Positions 24,770 to 33,039 of a DNA stretch of 34,929 nt are shown here, piece by piece. The notes under the pieces were generated by a model. The model made no database searches and was not told where the DNA came from. It saw only the letters and a list, made by a program, of their open reading frames with translations. This DNA is from Haliscomenobacteraceae bacterium (GTDB lineage Bacteria; Bacteroidota; Bacteroidia; Chitinophagales; Saprospiraceae), in NCBI GenBank assembly GCA_947501115.1, contig CANMVX010000039.1, positions 1 through 34,929 of the forward strand, read 5' to 3'. The translations under genes were made by a program, and so were the position numbers. Numbering within the stretch: the first letter of the stretch is position 1; each line of letters starts with the position of its first letter.

Positions 24770-25321
24770 TTATTTCCCTAAAATACGTTTAATATCCTCT
24801 GTTTTGTCAAAAGCTGGCGTTGAAAAGATAATTCCGGACGCGCTCGCTTTATCAAAAATAAAATCGAACCCTCTCTCAGTTGCATAAGTTTCAATGACGG
24901 CATAGACCCTGTCCTGAATTGGACGGACGAGTTCTTGTCTTCGTTTAAACAGTTGACCATCAGGACCAAACCTTGAATTTTGTAAATCTCTCACTTCTTT
25001 TTCTCTTGTCATGATCTCGTCCTCTCTCGATTTTCTTTGTTCATCACTTAATAAGACTTGTTCCGACTGATACCTGTTATAAATTGCCTTAATTTTGTCG
25101 TATTCCTGGGCAATTTCTTGTTTCCAACGCGCACTCATTTCATCTAATTCAAGTTGAGCGGCTTTATAGTCACCTAAATTTTCCAGTATTTTACTCATAT
25201 CAACACAAGCTACACGCTGTGCCTGAGCAAAAACGGCAAAGAAAAGAAAGAACAAAGTGGCCATCATCCCTTTTTGGACGAAACCATTAGCTAGCCGAAG
25301 GGTCGTTCTCATGTTATACAT
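24770..25321 (-). CDS. OmpH/Skp family periplasmic chaperone, first of the tandem pair
   Basis: A 183-residue chaperone relative of the next gene. The N-terminal hydrophobic segment (to about residue 35, ending FAQAQ) is a signal peptide; a second start (M4) is possible. Then come VACVDMSKILENLGDYKAAQLELDEM, a long coiled coil with many Arg, Lys and Glu residues, and RVYAVIETYATERGFDFIFDKASASGIIFSTP. The coiled coil forms the tentacles in Skp trimers. An 81-base gap separates the pair, so they may be co-transcribed. The gene opposite starts 123 bases away. Confidence 0.92.
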   Translation of the reverse strand: MYNMRTTLRLANGFVQKGMMATLFFLFFAVFAQAQRVACVDMSKILENLGDYKAAQLELDEMSARWKQEIAQEYDKIKAIYNRYQSEQVLLSDEQRKSREDEIMTREKEVRDLQNSRFGPDGQLFKRRQELVRPIQDRVYAVIETYATERGFDFIFDKASASGIIFSTPAFDKTEDIKRILGK

Positions 25322-25444
25322 TTAGTTGTTCAATTAATTCAATTATAACGCTAATATAAGGTACATTTATTCTAAAGATGTAATGAATTTAGTATAAGGT
25401 TGTATTTATTCCACTACAAACCTTATATTTAGCTTAAAAAAAAG

Positions 25445-26113
25445 ATGCTTCGTACTTCCGCAAGCTTTATATCGTGGATAACCCATCCTTTGTTGGCCAT
25501 CACATATATTTATATATTGTTGCTTTTTGTTAATCCTTTTGACTTTGGATTCACCAAATGGTCGGATCCCGGAGCGGTTATTCTATTTATAAGAATATTT
25601 TTAACTACTTTTTTTATCCCTGCTTTTGCTGTTTTAATGCTAACCTTTATAGGCCTGGCAAAATCAATTGAGCTACCTGAAAAAGAAGACAGAATTGCAC
25701 CTTATATAATAACGGGTATCTTCTACCTTTGGATGTTTAGAAATTTATTAGATAATCCAGACGTACCCTCTTCCTTTAGCAGAGCTATTTTAGGCGCATC
25801 TATTGGTTTATTCCTTGCATTTTTTATCAATATTTTTGATAAAATCAGTGCGCATACCGTGGGTATTGGCGGTATTTTAGGATTTATTCTGGTTTTTCTT
25901 TTTCAACATAAAGAGGCCGAACTATTATTTCAAGGACTGAATGACGCCATTTATTTGATTCCCCTTCCGCTGATTTTTTTAATTTTTGTGCTCATTGCTG
26001 GTCTAGTTGGCAGCAGTCGGTTATATTTGAAGGCGCACCAACCCATGCAGGTGTATGGCGGTTTTATTATTGGTATTATCGCTCAGTTTATTGCCTTACG
26101 CTTTGTTCCTTAA
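25445..26113 (+). CDS. PAP2-like membrane protein
   Basis: A 222-residue protein with about six hydrophobic segments. Two motifs recall the PAP2 phosphatase family: KISAHTVGIGG, like the SGH motif, and SSRLYLKAHQPMQVYGGFIIG, like the SR-x5-H-x3-D motif with the aspartate replaced by methionine or valine. The first canonical motif K-x6-RP is not clear; KEDRIAP is its possible remnant. It is therefore a diverged, probably altered member of a phylum-wide family often annotated as PAP2. A lipid-phosphatase role is possible but unproven. The TPR/VWA gene follows by 16 bases. Confidence 0.65.
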   Translation: MLRTSASFISWITHPLLAITYIYILLLFVNPFDFGFTKWSDPGAVILFIRIFLTTFFIPAFAVLMLTFIGLAKSIELPEKEDRIAPYIITGIFYLWMFRNLLDNPDVPSSFSRAILGASIGLFLAFFINIFDKISAHTVGIGGILGFILVFLFQHKEAELLFQGLNDAIYLIPLPLIFLIFVLIAGLVGSSRLYLKAHQPMQVYGGFIIGIIAQFIALRFVP

Positions 26114-26129
26114 TTTCATTTTTTACCTG

Positions 26130-27557
26130 ATGTTTATTGGTTTCAGAATATTGCTTTTAATTATGTTGACTGGATGGATAAATCCGCCTGTTTCGCCAAT
26201 AAAAGGTAATCCAACGAAAGCTTTTCAAGACTATTTTACAGGAGTCAATTATTTCAAAGAAGGTAACATTCCCCTGGCTAATCAGTATTTTCATTCGGCT
26301 CACGCTAATATTCCCACCAATTTTTCATTTTGTTTGTCGTATTCTCTGACACAGGGGAAATTAAACAGATTAAAAGAAGCGGAAGAGCTATTGCGACAAT
26401 CCACCGAATTAATCAAAGGAAATGAATCTGACATACAAGAGAAAAAAGCATTAATCAGTTTTTTCAAAGGAATGATTCAGATCTATAATACCCGTTTTGA
26501 TGAGGCGCAGGTATCTCTTAAAACTGCACAAAAAACCTTTGAATCAATGGGAGAGAAAACGGTGGTGAGTATCATACACAATGCCATCGGCTTTTCAATT
26601 TTTGCCAATCAGGGGATGAATATTGATAAATCCAATGAAAAGAAATTACATGGGCATATCTTCCCTGTCAGTTTGTTCAGGTCTGCCTCTTATTTTCAAA
26701 AATCATTATTTGCTGATCCGTCTAATATATATGCGCAACAAAACTTTAGTCTGTTAAATGACACCTTATGTTTAGATTTTTCGGCCCCAATCGTTAAAAA
26801 ACCAGTATTAAATGTAGATCAAATATCGGCTGATTGGGAAGCCGCGCTACTAAATAAATTAACTATTCAGCCGAACGACGAAGTAGTTTTTTTAGTAGAT
26901 ATTTCTGGGTCAATGATAACTGAAAAAGTGACTTGTAGCGGTTTAGACCGATTTAGGACGGCACAATGGCTCACCAACCGGATTTTAGGTATTTTGGTTA
27001 ACGACAAGCAGGTTGGTATTGGCAGTATTGGAGGCGACTGCCATACACCTCAAACTGTCTGGAAAAAAGTAGGAACAACCTCAATAAAAGATATTCAAAA
27101 TACCATTTCCAGTATTTTACCAGAAGGGAGTACGCCATTAGCTAAAATGCTGGCTCTTTCACCCGATTTATTTTCCACGCATTCAAATTCACGTAAGTCA
27201 TTGATTGTTATTAGTGACGGTGCTAATACCTGTCCGCATCCTCAACAAGATATATGCACATCGGCAAAAATTCTGGCTGATAAAAACATCAAAGTTCACG
27301 TGCTTTCTTTTTTACAAAATACGGTAAACCATGCTGCTGCCTTTGCAGATTATGAATGCCTGACTGAAACAACATCAGGAAAATTATTGTATTTAGAAGA
27401 TAATCAATGTCAGATGAAATCTCTTTCTTATGATTTAGTACAGGCATGCGGCTTAAAATTACCTTCGTTTGAAAAAAGCACCTGTCTGGGTCCATCCATT
27501 CCAAATTTATGGATGTATTACAAGTCAGATTTATTTATCGATAAAAACAAAAACTAA
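26130..27557 (+). CDS. TPR and von Willebrand factor A domain protein
   Basis: A 475-residue protein. The start at ATG 26130 gives a short hydrophobic N-terminus (about residues 1-20) and lies 16 bases after the previous stop; a TTG at 26055 inside that gene is less likely. The N-terminal half has TPR-like helical repeats (FKEGNIPLANQYFHSA; LKEAEELLRQS; FDEAQVSLKTAQ). The VWA domain (about 250-410) has a complete MIDAS: D257-S259-S261 (DISGSM), T335 (GSTP) and D363 (SDG). It should bind Mg2+ and a partner protein. There are cysteines near the end (DNQCQM, ACGLK, STCLG). It could be periplasmic; the partner is unknown. Confidence 0.8.
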   Translation: MFIGFRILLLIMLTGWINPPVSPIKGNPTKAFQDYFTGVNYFKEGNIPLANQYFHSAHANIPTNFSFCLSYSLTQGKLNRLKEAEELLRQSTELIKGNESDIQEKKALISFFKGMIQIYNTRFDEAQVSLKTAQKTFESMGEKTVVSIIHNAIGFSIFANQGMNIDKSNEKKLHGHIFPVSLFRSASYFQKSLFADPSNIYAQQNFSLLNDTLCLDFSAPIVKKPVLNVDQISADWEAALLNKLTIQPNDEVVFLVDISGSMITEKVTCSGLDRFRTAQWLTNRILGILVNDKQVGIGSIGGDCHTPQTVWKKVGTTSIKDIQNTISSILPEGSTPLAKMLALSPDLFSTHSNSRKSLIVISDGANTCPHPQQDICTSAKILADKNIKVHVLSFLQNTVNHAAAFADYECLTETTSGKLLYLEDNQCQMKSLSYDLVQACGLKLPSFEKSTCLGPSIPNLWMYYKSDLFIDKNKN

Positions 27558-27561
27558 AGGA

Positions 27562-28614
27562 ATGAACACCTCAGATAATAAAGAAACAACGAGAACGGAG
27601 ATACATACCATTGGAGAATTTGGTCTCATTGACAAGGTGGTTAAACCATTTTCTATTGTAAATAAATCCACCCTTAAAGGTATCGGAGATGATGCGGCCG
27701 TTATTGATAATGAAGGATTTAAAACAGTGGTAAGTACAGATATGCTTATAGAAGGCATACATTTCGATTTAATGTATCATCCTCTTAAACATCTTGGTTA
27801 CAAGGCAGTTGTTGTGAATTTATCTGACATTTACGCAATGAATGCGATACCAAAACAGATTTTCGTCAGCATTGGTATTTCCAATCGCTTCTCCGTAGAA
27901 GCCGTTGAAGAGTTATACTGGGGAATTAAAAAAGCATGCGAAAGGTATGGTGTGGATCTGGCCGGAGGCGATACCACCTCTTCACCCAGAGGATTGGTAT
28001 TAAGTATTACTGCGGTGGGCCAGGGCCTTCAGGAAAAACTGGTTTACAGAAATGGAGCGAAAGTTGGTGATCTGATCTGTGTTTCCGGAGACTTAGGCGC
28101 GGCCTATTTAGGGTTACAATTACTGGAAAGAGAAAAAAGATTATTCTTAGATAACCCGGAAATTCAACCAGATTTTGGTGAAAATAATTACCTCATAGGC
28201 AGACAGTTAAAACCGGAAGCAAGGGTTGATATCATTGATTTATTTGACAAAAACAATATTATTCCCACGTCTATGATGGATATCTCTGACGGTCTTGCTT
28301 CAGAGGTTTTTCACCTATGCAAGCAATCAAATGTAGGTGCCTTTATTGAAGAAGAAGGAGTACCCTTGTTAATTGATACTGAACTGCAAGCCATTCAATT
28401 TGGACTTGACCCCATTACCTGTGCTTTGAGTGGCGGGGAAGATTATGAGCTATTATTTACCGTGAAGCCAGGAGATATTGATAAAATAAAGTTTTTAACT
28501 GATATTTATATTATCGGGGAAATTGTCCCGGCGGAAGACGGCGTAACGCTGCATACGAAAGGTGGAAACAGACATGCCATTACGGCTCAGGGTTGGACAC
28601 ATTTCTCGTCTTAA
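27562..28614 (+). CDS. thiL: Thiamine-monophosphate kinase
   Basis: ThiL phosphorylates thiamine monophosphate to the active pyrophosphate. From the ATG at 27562 it has 350 residues; the alternative upstream start in the previous gene would add an unlikely leader. Family motifs are EFGLIDKV, IGDDAAVID, STDMLIEGIHFDL, VVNLSDIYAMNAIP, GGDTTSS, VSGDLGAA, MDISDGLASE and SGGEDYELLFTV. It is the only thiamine gene in the window, so the phosphate steps are probably spread across the genome. It follows the VWA gene by 4 bases. Confidence 0.96.
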   Translation: MNTSDNKETTRTEIHTIGEFGLIDKVVKPFSIVNKSTLKGIGDDAAVIDNEGFKTVVSTDMLIEGIHFDLMYHPLKHLGYKAVVVNLSDIYAMNAIPKQIFVSIGISNRFSVEAVEELYWGIKKACERYGVDLAGGDTTSSPRGLVLSITAVGQGLQEKLVYRNGAKVGDLICVSGDLGAAYLGLQLLEREKRLFLDNPEIQPDFGENNYLIGRQLKPEARVDIIDLFDKNNIIPTSMMDISDGLASEVFHLCKQSNVGAFIEEEGVPLLIDTELQAIQFGLDPITCALSGGEDYELLFTVKPGDIDKIKFLTDIYIIGEIVPAEDGVTLHTKGGNRHAITAQGWTHFSS

Positions 28615-28649
28615 TTAGCAAATTTTTTATTCATTTTTAATTCTTTTTT

Positions 28650-29642
28650 ATGAATATCAGAATTCTTTTCATCCTTGGGTTATTCTTTTTTTCGGCCCTT
28701 CAAAGTTGCCAATCCGATGCCAAAAACAAGGTAGAGGAAAAGGAAATTACTATTAAAGTGCCTCGATTTGAGAGAGATTCCGCCTTTAAATATGTTGCTC
28801 AACAAGTTGCTTTTGGACCCAGGATTCCCAATACACCGGCACATATTGCTTGCCAGAACTATCTTTCCTCTTCCCTTAAATCCTTCGGGGCTGATGTCAT
28901 TGAGCAAAAGTTTACAGCTAAATCATTTGATGGTAAATTATTGAACGGTAATAATATCATTGGTAAATTTAACCCTGCAGCTCAAAGAAGAATATTGTTA
29001 TGTGCTCATTGGGATTCAAGACCATTTACCGACTCACCTATTACGGTAGGGGATAAAAACAGACCCGTTTTAGGGGCTGATGACGGAGCCAGCGGTGTTG
29101 GAGTATTATTGGAAATTGCAAGGCAATTACAGCTTAACCCCGTTGATTTTGGCGTTGATTTGGTGTTTTTTGACTTAGAAGATTATGGAGATAGCAATGG
29201 AGGAGCATCAGAAAGCTGGTGTCTAGGCAGTCAATATTTTTCAAGAAATTTAATTTATCCAGCCAATGCCAAACCTGATTATGGTATCCTGCTGGATATG
29301 GTTGGTGCCTCGGGAGCAAGATTTGCAAAAGAGGAAATATCAGTCCAATTTGCAGGAAATGTAGTCGAAAAAGTATGGACACTGGGCCAGGCTATGGGCT
29401 ATGGAAACTATTTTGTCAATGACCAGGTTGGAGCTATCACCGATGATCATTATTTTTTAAATACGCTGGCTCAAATTCCAACGATTGACATTATAAACAG
29501 GCCTATCGACACACAGACAGGTTTCGTAGCCCATTGGCATACACCTGAAGATACCCTGGATAAAATAGATCGCAATACTTTGCGTGCGGTGGGTCAATTG
29601 TTATTGGCTATTATTTATAGAGAACATGCGGGAACCCTTTGA
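28650..29642 (+). CDS. M28-family metallopeptidase lipoprotein, glutaminyl-cyclase-like
   Basis: A 330-residue zinc enzyme of the M28 clan, similar in pattern to bacterial glutaminyl-peptide cyclotransferases. A signal peptide ends in LQSC, with the lipid cysteine C20. The presumptive zinc and catalytic residues are H120 (CAHWDSRP), D144/D145 (GADDGASG), E177 with D178 (FFDLEDYG), D216 (LLDMVG) and H297 (HWHTPEDTLDKI). The sequence FVNDQVGAITDDHYFLN near the substrate site also fits. It may trim or cyclise N-terminal glutamine on peptides. Peptidase and cyclase activity cannot be separated here. It follows thiL at 35 bases. Confidence 0.88.
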   Translation: MNIRILFILGLFFFSALQSCQSDAKNKVEEKEITIKVPRFERDSAFKYVAQQVAFGPRIPNTPAHIACQNYLSSSLKSFGADVIEQKFTAKSFDGKLLNGNNIIGKFNPAAQRRILLCAHWDSRPFTDSPITVGDKNRPVLGADDGASGVGVLLEIARQLQLNPVDFGVDLVFFDLEDYGDSNGGASESWCLGSQYFSRNLIYPANAKPDYGILLDMVGASGARFAKEEISVQFAGNVVEKVWTLGQAMGYGNYFVNDQVGAITDDHYFLNTLAQIPTIDIINRPIDTQTGFVAHWHTPEDTLDKIDRNTLRAVGQLLLAIIYREHAGTL

Positions 29643-29675
29643 TGTGAGATTGAGACCTATTATCAAACCATTTTC

Positions 29676-31304
29676 ATGTTAAAAAAGATTTTTTTCCTAC
29701 TTAGCTTCCTTCTACCTGGTATAACAATAGGTCAGAAACCTCCTACGCTGAAGGAAATCATGAGCTTTATTCCATCTGATTTGGAAAAAGCAAGGCGTTT
29801 AGCCGATATGCTTTTGGAAGATGCCCTGCAAAATAATGTGGATAGTTCCATAGCAAAATCAAGTTATGCCCTTGGACTCATCTTCTATTATCAAGATCAA
29901 AACATAGTTTCTGCAAAATACTTCCAGAACGCCTTAAAACAAGATTATGCGAAGAAAAACATAGATTTTTCGGAGAAATGTCTAAATAATCTGGGTGTTA
30001 ACTATGAAATATTGGGTAAACTTGACAAATCTTTGACAGCTTACCAACAATCTTTAAAAATTGCACAAAAACGAAAGGACGATTTTGGTGTTGCTCAAAC
30101 CAATTTGAATATTGCCTTATTAAAATCAAAGGCGGGAGATTATGAAAGTGCCATAAACCTGAATAAGATAGCACAGGACTACTTCATAAAAGTAGGAAAT
30201 AAAGAATATATAGGATTGACCTATCTAAATGCCGCCGTTTTTTTTGATAATAAAGACAAAACGAAAGCAATAGAAAACTCCTTGAAGGCTACAGAAATAT
30301 TCGAAAACATTAAGGATACATTTAGGTTAATCAAATCCTATACTAATTTAAACAAATTTTATGTAGATATAAATAACAATACAAAAGCTGATTTTTACTT
30401 TGAGAAAGCGGACTACCTAAGTGATGTATTTCAATCTTATGGATTCAAGTCAGCCGTATTAATCAAAGGTATTGAATTGAATATACAAAAAAGGAACCTG
30501 CCATTAGCAAGAAAACTTTTAAAAGAGGCAGAATATAATTTAGCAACCTATCCAAATGATGAAAGAAAAAATGAGCTATCTGCCATTAAGGTGAGACTGA
30601 ATGCTAACGAGGGAAATATTGATGAATTTGAGAAATCCTTTAACCGTTATGTAAATGAGACCACTAAAATTATAGAAGATAATTTTAATTCTGATTATGA
30701 AGAATGGTCTATTATTTATGAGAAAGATAAATTAACCGATTCTCTAAAAAAACTGGCAAAAGCAAATAAGAATAAAAACCGTACCATTATTCTATTTACC
30801 ATCCTAATTATAATATTTATAATCCTATTAGTCATAGGCATCGTATTTTATTTAAAACTACGTGCCAGCTACAGAAAAATATTTCAGCTTAATCACACCC
30901 CGCAAGACAAACTAATTCATGAGAAAATAGTCTCAGATATCGATAGTAATGACCAAAAACTATATTTGTTGTTTACCGAGATACAACAACTCATGGAAAG
31001 TGAACAATTTTATCTTAAGCCAAGCATAACTATTTCAGATGTAAGTACCGCATTGGGTACAAATGACAAATACATTTCCTTGTCTGTAAATAAATTTGCC
31101 CGAATGAATTTCAATCATTACATCAATACGTTAAGGATTCAGGAAGCCAAGAAAAAATTATTGGAAGAAAATACTGAAAGTTCCATTCAGGATATTGCTA
31201 TTGCCTGTGGTTTTGGAAACGCCTCCTCATTCATCAGGATTTTTAAACAAACAACAGGTTTAACGCCGGCATATTATGTCACCCTTAGTAAAGAAATGTC
31301 ATAA
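29676..31304 (+). CDS. TPR-TM-AraC family regulator
   Basis: A 542-residue membrane-linked transcription regulator. It has a signal peptide (1-19), a long run of TPR repeats (about 60-300: NNLGVNYEILGKLDKSLTAYQQSLKIA; TNLNIALLKSKAGDYESAINLNKIA), a transmembrane helix at about 368-392 (IILFTILIIIFIILLVIGIVF) and a cytoplasmic AraC-type DNA-binding domain (about 445-540: ITISDVSTALGTNDKYISLSVNKF, IQDIAIACGFGNASSFIRIFKQTTGLTPAYY). The layout fits sensing outside and DNA binding inside, as in a known phylum group of AraC regulators. Target genes are not identifiable here. A strong terminator follows. Confidence 0.9.
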   Translation: MLKKIFFLLSFLLPGITIGQKPPTLKEIMSFIPSDLEKARRLADMLLEDALQNNVDSSIAKSSYALGLIFYYQDQNIVSAKYFQNALKQDYAKKNIDFSEKCLNNLGVNYEILGKLDKSLTAYQQSLKIAQKRKDDFGVAQTNLNIALLKSKAGDYESAINLNKIAQDYFIKVGNKEYIGLTYLNAAVFFDNKDKTKAIENSLKATEIFENIKDTFRLIKSYTNLNKFYVDINNNTKADFYFEKADYLSDVFQSYGFKSAVLIKGIELNIQKRNLPLARKLLKEAEYNLATYPNDERKNELSAIKVRLNANEGNIDEFEKSFNRYVNETTKIIEDNFNSDYEEWSIIYEKDKLTDSLKKLAKANKNKNRTIILFTILIIIFIILLVIGIVFYLKLRASYRKIFQLNHTPQDKLIHEKIVSDIDSNDQKLYLLFTEIQQLMESEQFYLKPSITISDVSTALGTNDKYISLSVNKFARMNFNHYINTLRIQEAKKKLLEENTESSIQDIAIACGFGNASSFIRIFKQTTGLTPAYYVTLSKEMS

Positions 31305-31407
31305 ATTCCTGTTTTGATTATCATATTTTCTTATTCTGACTATTTACTTTGCCGATTTACCAATAATTTGTTCTTTATTTACAATATAATAATTACTCCA
31401 AGTCAGA

Positions 31408-31438
31408 GGATGTCATCTTAAAAGTGGCATCCTTTTTT
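31408..31438 (+). terminator. Intrinsic terminator after the AraC-type regulator
   Basis: Arms GGATGTCA and TGGCATCC (one G-T wobble) close a nine-base loop and are followed by six T. The spacing of about 100 bases after the stop means the transcript has a 3' tail. Confidence 0.75.
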
Positions 31439-31479
31439 ATTGTACCTTTTATCAAAAAGAATTCGTTAATTTGTGGATT

Positions 31480-32952
31480 ATGAATAACAAACATATTCCA
31501 AACCGGATTCTATTTGGACTTAAAGTTAAGCAACTTCGACAGGGGCTGGGGTTTTCATTTTTGGAGTTATCGCAGCAGACAGGGTTGTCCGTTTCCTATT
31601 TGAATGAAATTGAAAAAGGCAAAAAATTTCCAAAGTCCGATAAATTAAATGCTCTCGCCCAAGTATTAGGCCAATCGCCAGAGAGGCTGGTCACTTTAGG
31701 GGAAGGGGACGGATTAGAAACCATAAGTGAATTACTGGATTCAAATTTCCTGAACGAGCTGCCTTTAGATTTATTTGGCATTGAGTTATCAAAAGTAGTG
31801 GAAATTATTGCTCAGGCACCCACCCGGGTTGGTGCACTTATATCTACGCTGTTAGAACTTTCAAGGAACTATGCAGTAAGGCAGGAAAATTTTTATTTTG
31901 CTGCATTGCGTTCATTTCTCGAAATGCATGAAAATTATTTTGAGGAGATAGAACTTGCCGCAGAACAATTCATTATAGCATTTGACATACCAAATAAGAG
32001 ACCCATTTCCGATAAACTACTGGCAGATATATTATCAGAATCGTTTGATTATAATATTGACTATAAGGGATTGGACAAACATGAAAATTTAAACCATTTA
32101 TACTATCTGTTTTTGCCAAAATCAAAACAGCTTCTTCTCAAAGGGAGTTTAAATGGCATGCAACGATCCTTTTCATTCGGTAAAGAACTGGCGTTTAATT
32201 TCTTACATTTAAAAGAGCGAGCCTACACTTCATCCATTTCCCAGGGAAAAGTATTTGAAGAAGTTTTAAATCATTCCAAAGCCATTTACTTTTCTGTCGC
32301 CCTACATTTACCAAAGGATCCATTTATTAGTGAAATCAGGAGCATTTTCAATCAAAAAGAATGGAATCCTCATCATTTTTCTCAATTAATGGATAAATAT
32401 ATGGTTACTCCGGAAATGTTCTTTCATCGGATGACCAATATACTACCTCAATTTTTCGGCTTAAAGGATATTTTTTTTATGCGCTTTGTCTATCACCCTG
32501 GAGAGGAATCGCTGAAGGTTGACAGGGAATTGCATTTAAATAAAAAACATCAACCTCACGGCAACAATCTTTCTGAACATTACTGTAGAAGGTGGATTGC
32601 GGTATCTTCCATTTTAAATAATGGAAACAAGGAAGAATCTATGATGCATGTGGAAATTTCACGTTTTCAGGAAAACAGAGAGTCTTATCTTTGTTTAACT
32701 CATTCCAGATTAAACTATCCCAGACCTGGGGCAAAAGTTAGCTTAACTTTGGGTATTGTATTAGATGATAAATTAAACGAAAAAATAGCCTTTTTAAACA
32801 GTGATAAAATAGTCCAAAAACAAGTTCATACTACCTGCGAGAGATGCCCAATTAGTGATTGTAAAGAAAGAGCTGCACCTCCCGTTCAAAGAGAGAAAAA
32901 GAAAAAGTCGCAAGAAATAGACTTACTGTTAGAATCATTGTTGAAGCAGTGA
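31480..32952 (+). CDS. XRE family regulator with ScfR/RamB-like architecture, metal site degenerate
   Basis: A 490-residue transcription regulator. Residues about 10-66 are the XRE helix-turn-helix (VKQLRQGLGFSFLELSQQTGLSVSYLNEIEKGKKFPKSDKL). The middle (about 130-260) has the ImmA/IrrE-like fold, but its usual HExxH is changed to KELAF (FGKELAFNFL), so proteolysis is unlikely. The C-terminus holds four cysteines in CERCPISDCKERAAPP, as in DUF2083-type regulators of short-chain acyl-CoA metabolism. I start it at ATG 31480; an in-frame TTG lies 9 bases before. It is separated from the AraC-type gene by its terminator and faces the DPP IV gene 87 bases downstream. Confidence 0.88.
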   Translation: MNNKHIPNRILFGLKVKQLRQGLGFSFLELSQQTGLSVSYLNEIEKGKKFPKSDKLNALAQVLGQSPERLVTLGEGDGLETISELLDSNFLNELPLDLFGIELSKVVEIIAQAPTRVGALISTLLELSRNYAVRQENFYFAALRSFLEMHENYFEEIELAAEQFIIAFDIPNKRPISDKLLADILSESFDYNIDYKGLDKHENLNHLYYLFLPKSKQLLLKGSLNGMQRSFSFGKELAFNFLHLKERAYTSSISQGKVFEEVLNHSKAIYFSVALHLPKDPFISEIRSIFNQKEWNPHHFSQLMDKYMVTPEMFFHRMTNILPQFFGLKDIFFMRFVYHPGEESLKVDRELHLNKKHQPHGNNLSEHYCRRWIAVSSILNNGNKEESMMHVEISRFQENRESYLCLTHSRLNYPRPGAKVSLTLGIVLDDKLNEKIAFLNSDKIVQKQVHTTCERCPISDCKERAAPPVQREKKKKSQEIDLLLESLLKQ

Positions 32953-33039
32953 TTTAATTGCCCTTTGAAAAACTACTATTATTCAAAAAGTGTTACATTG
33001 AAGTACCTTTTATTGTTTAATAACTATATCCAACCTTCT

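Noticed and set aside
24176-25321. A bamA gene in the OmpH-murI cluster
   Set aside because: Many Bacteroidota have bamA in front of the OmpH pair, but the gene upstream here is on the other strand and encodes a PAP2-like protein.
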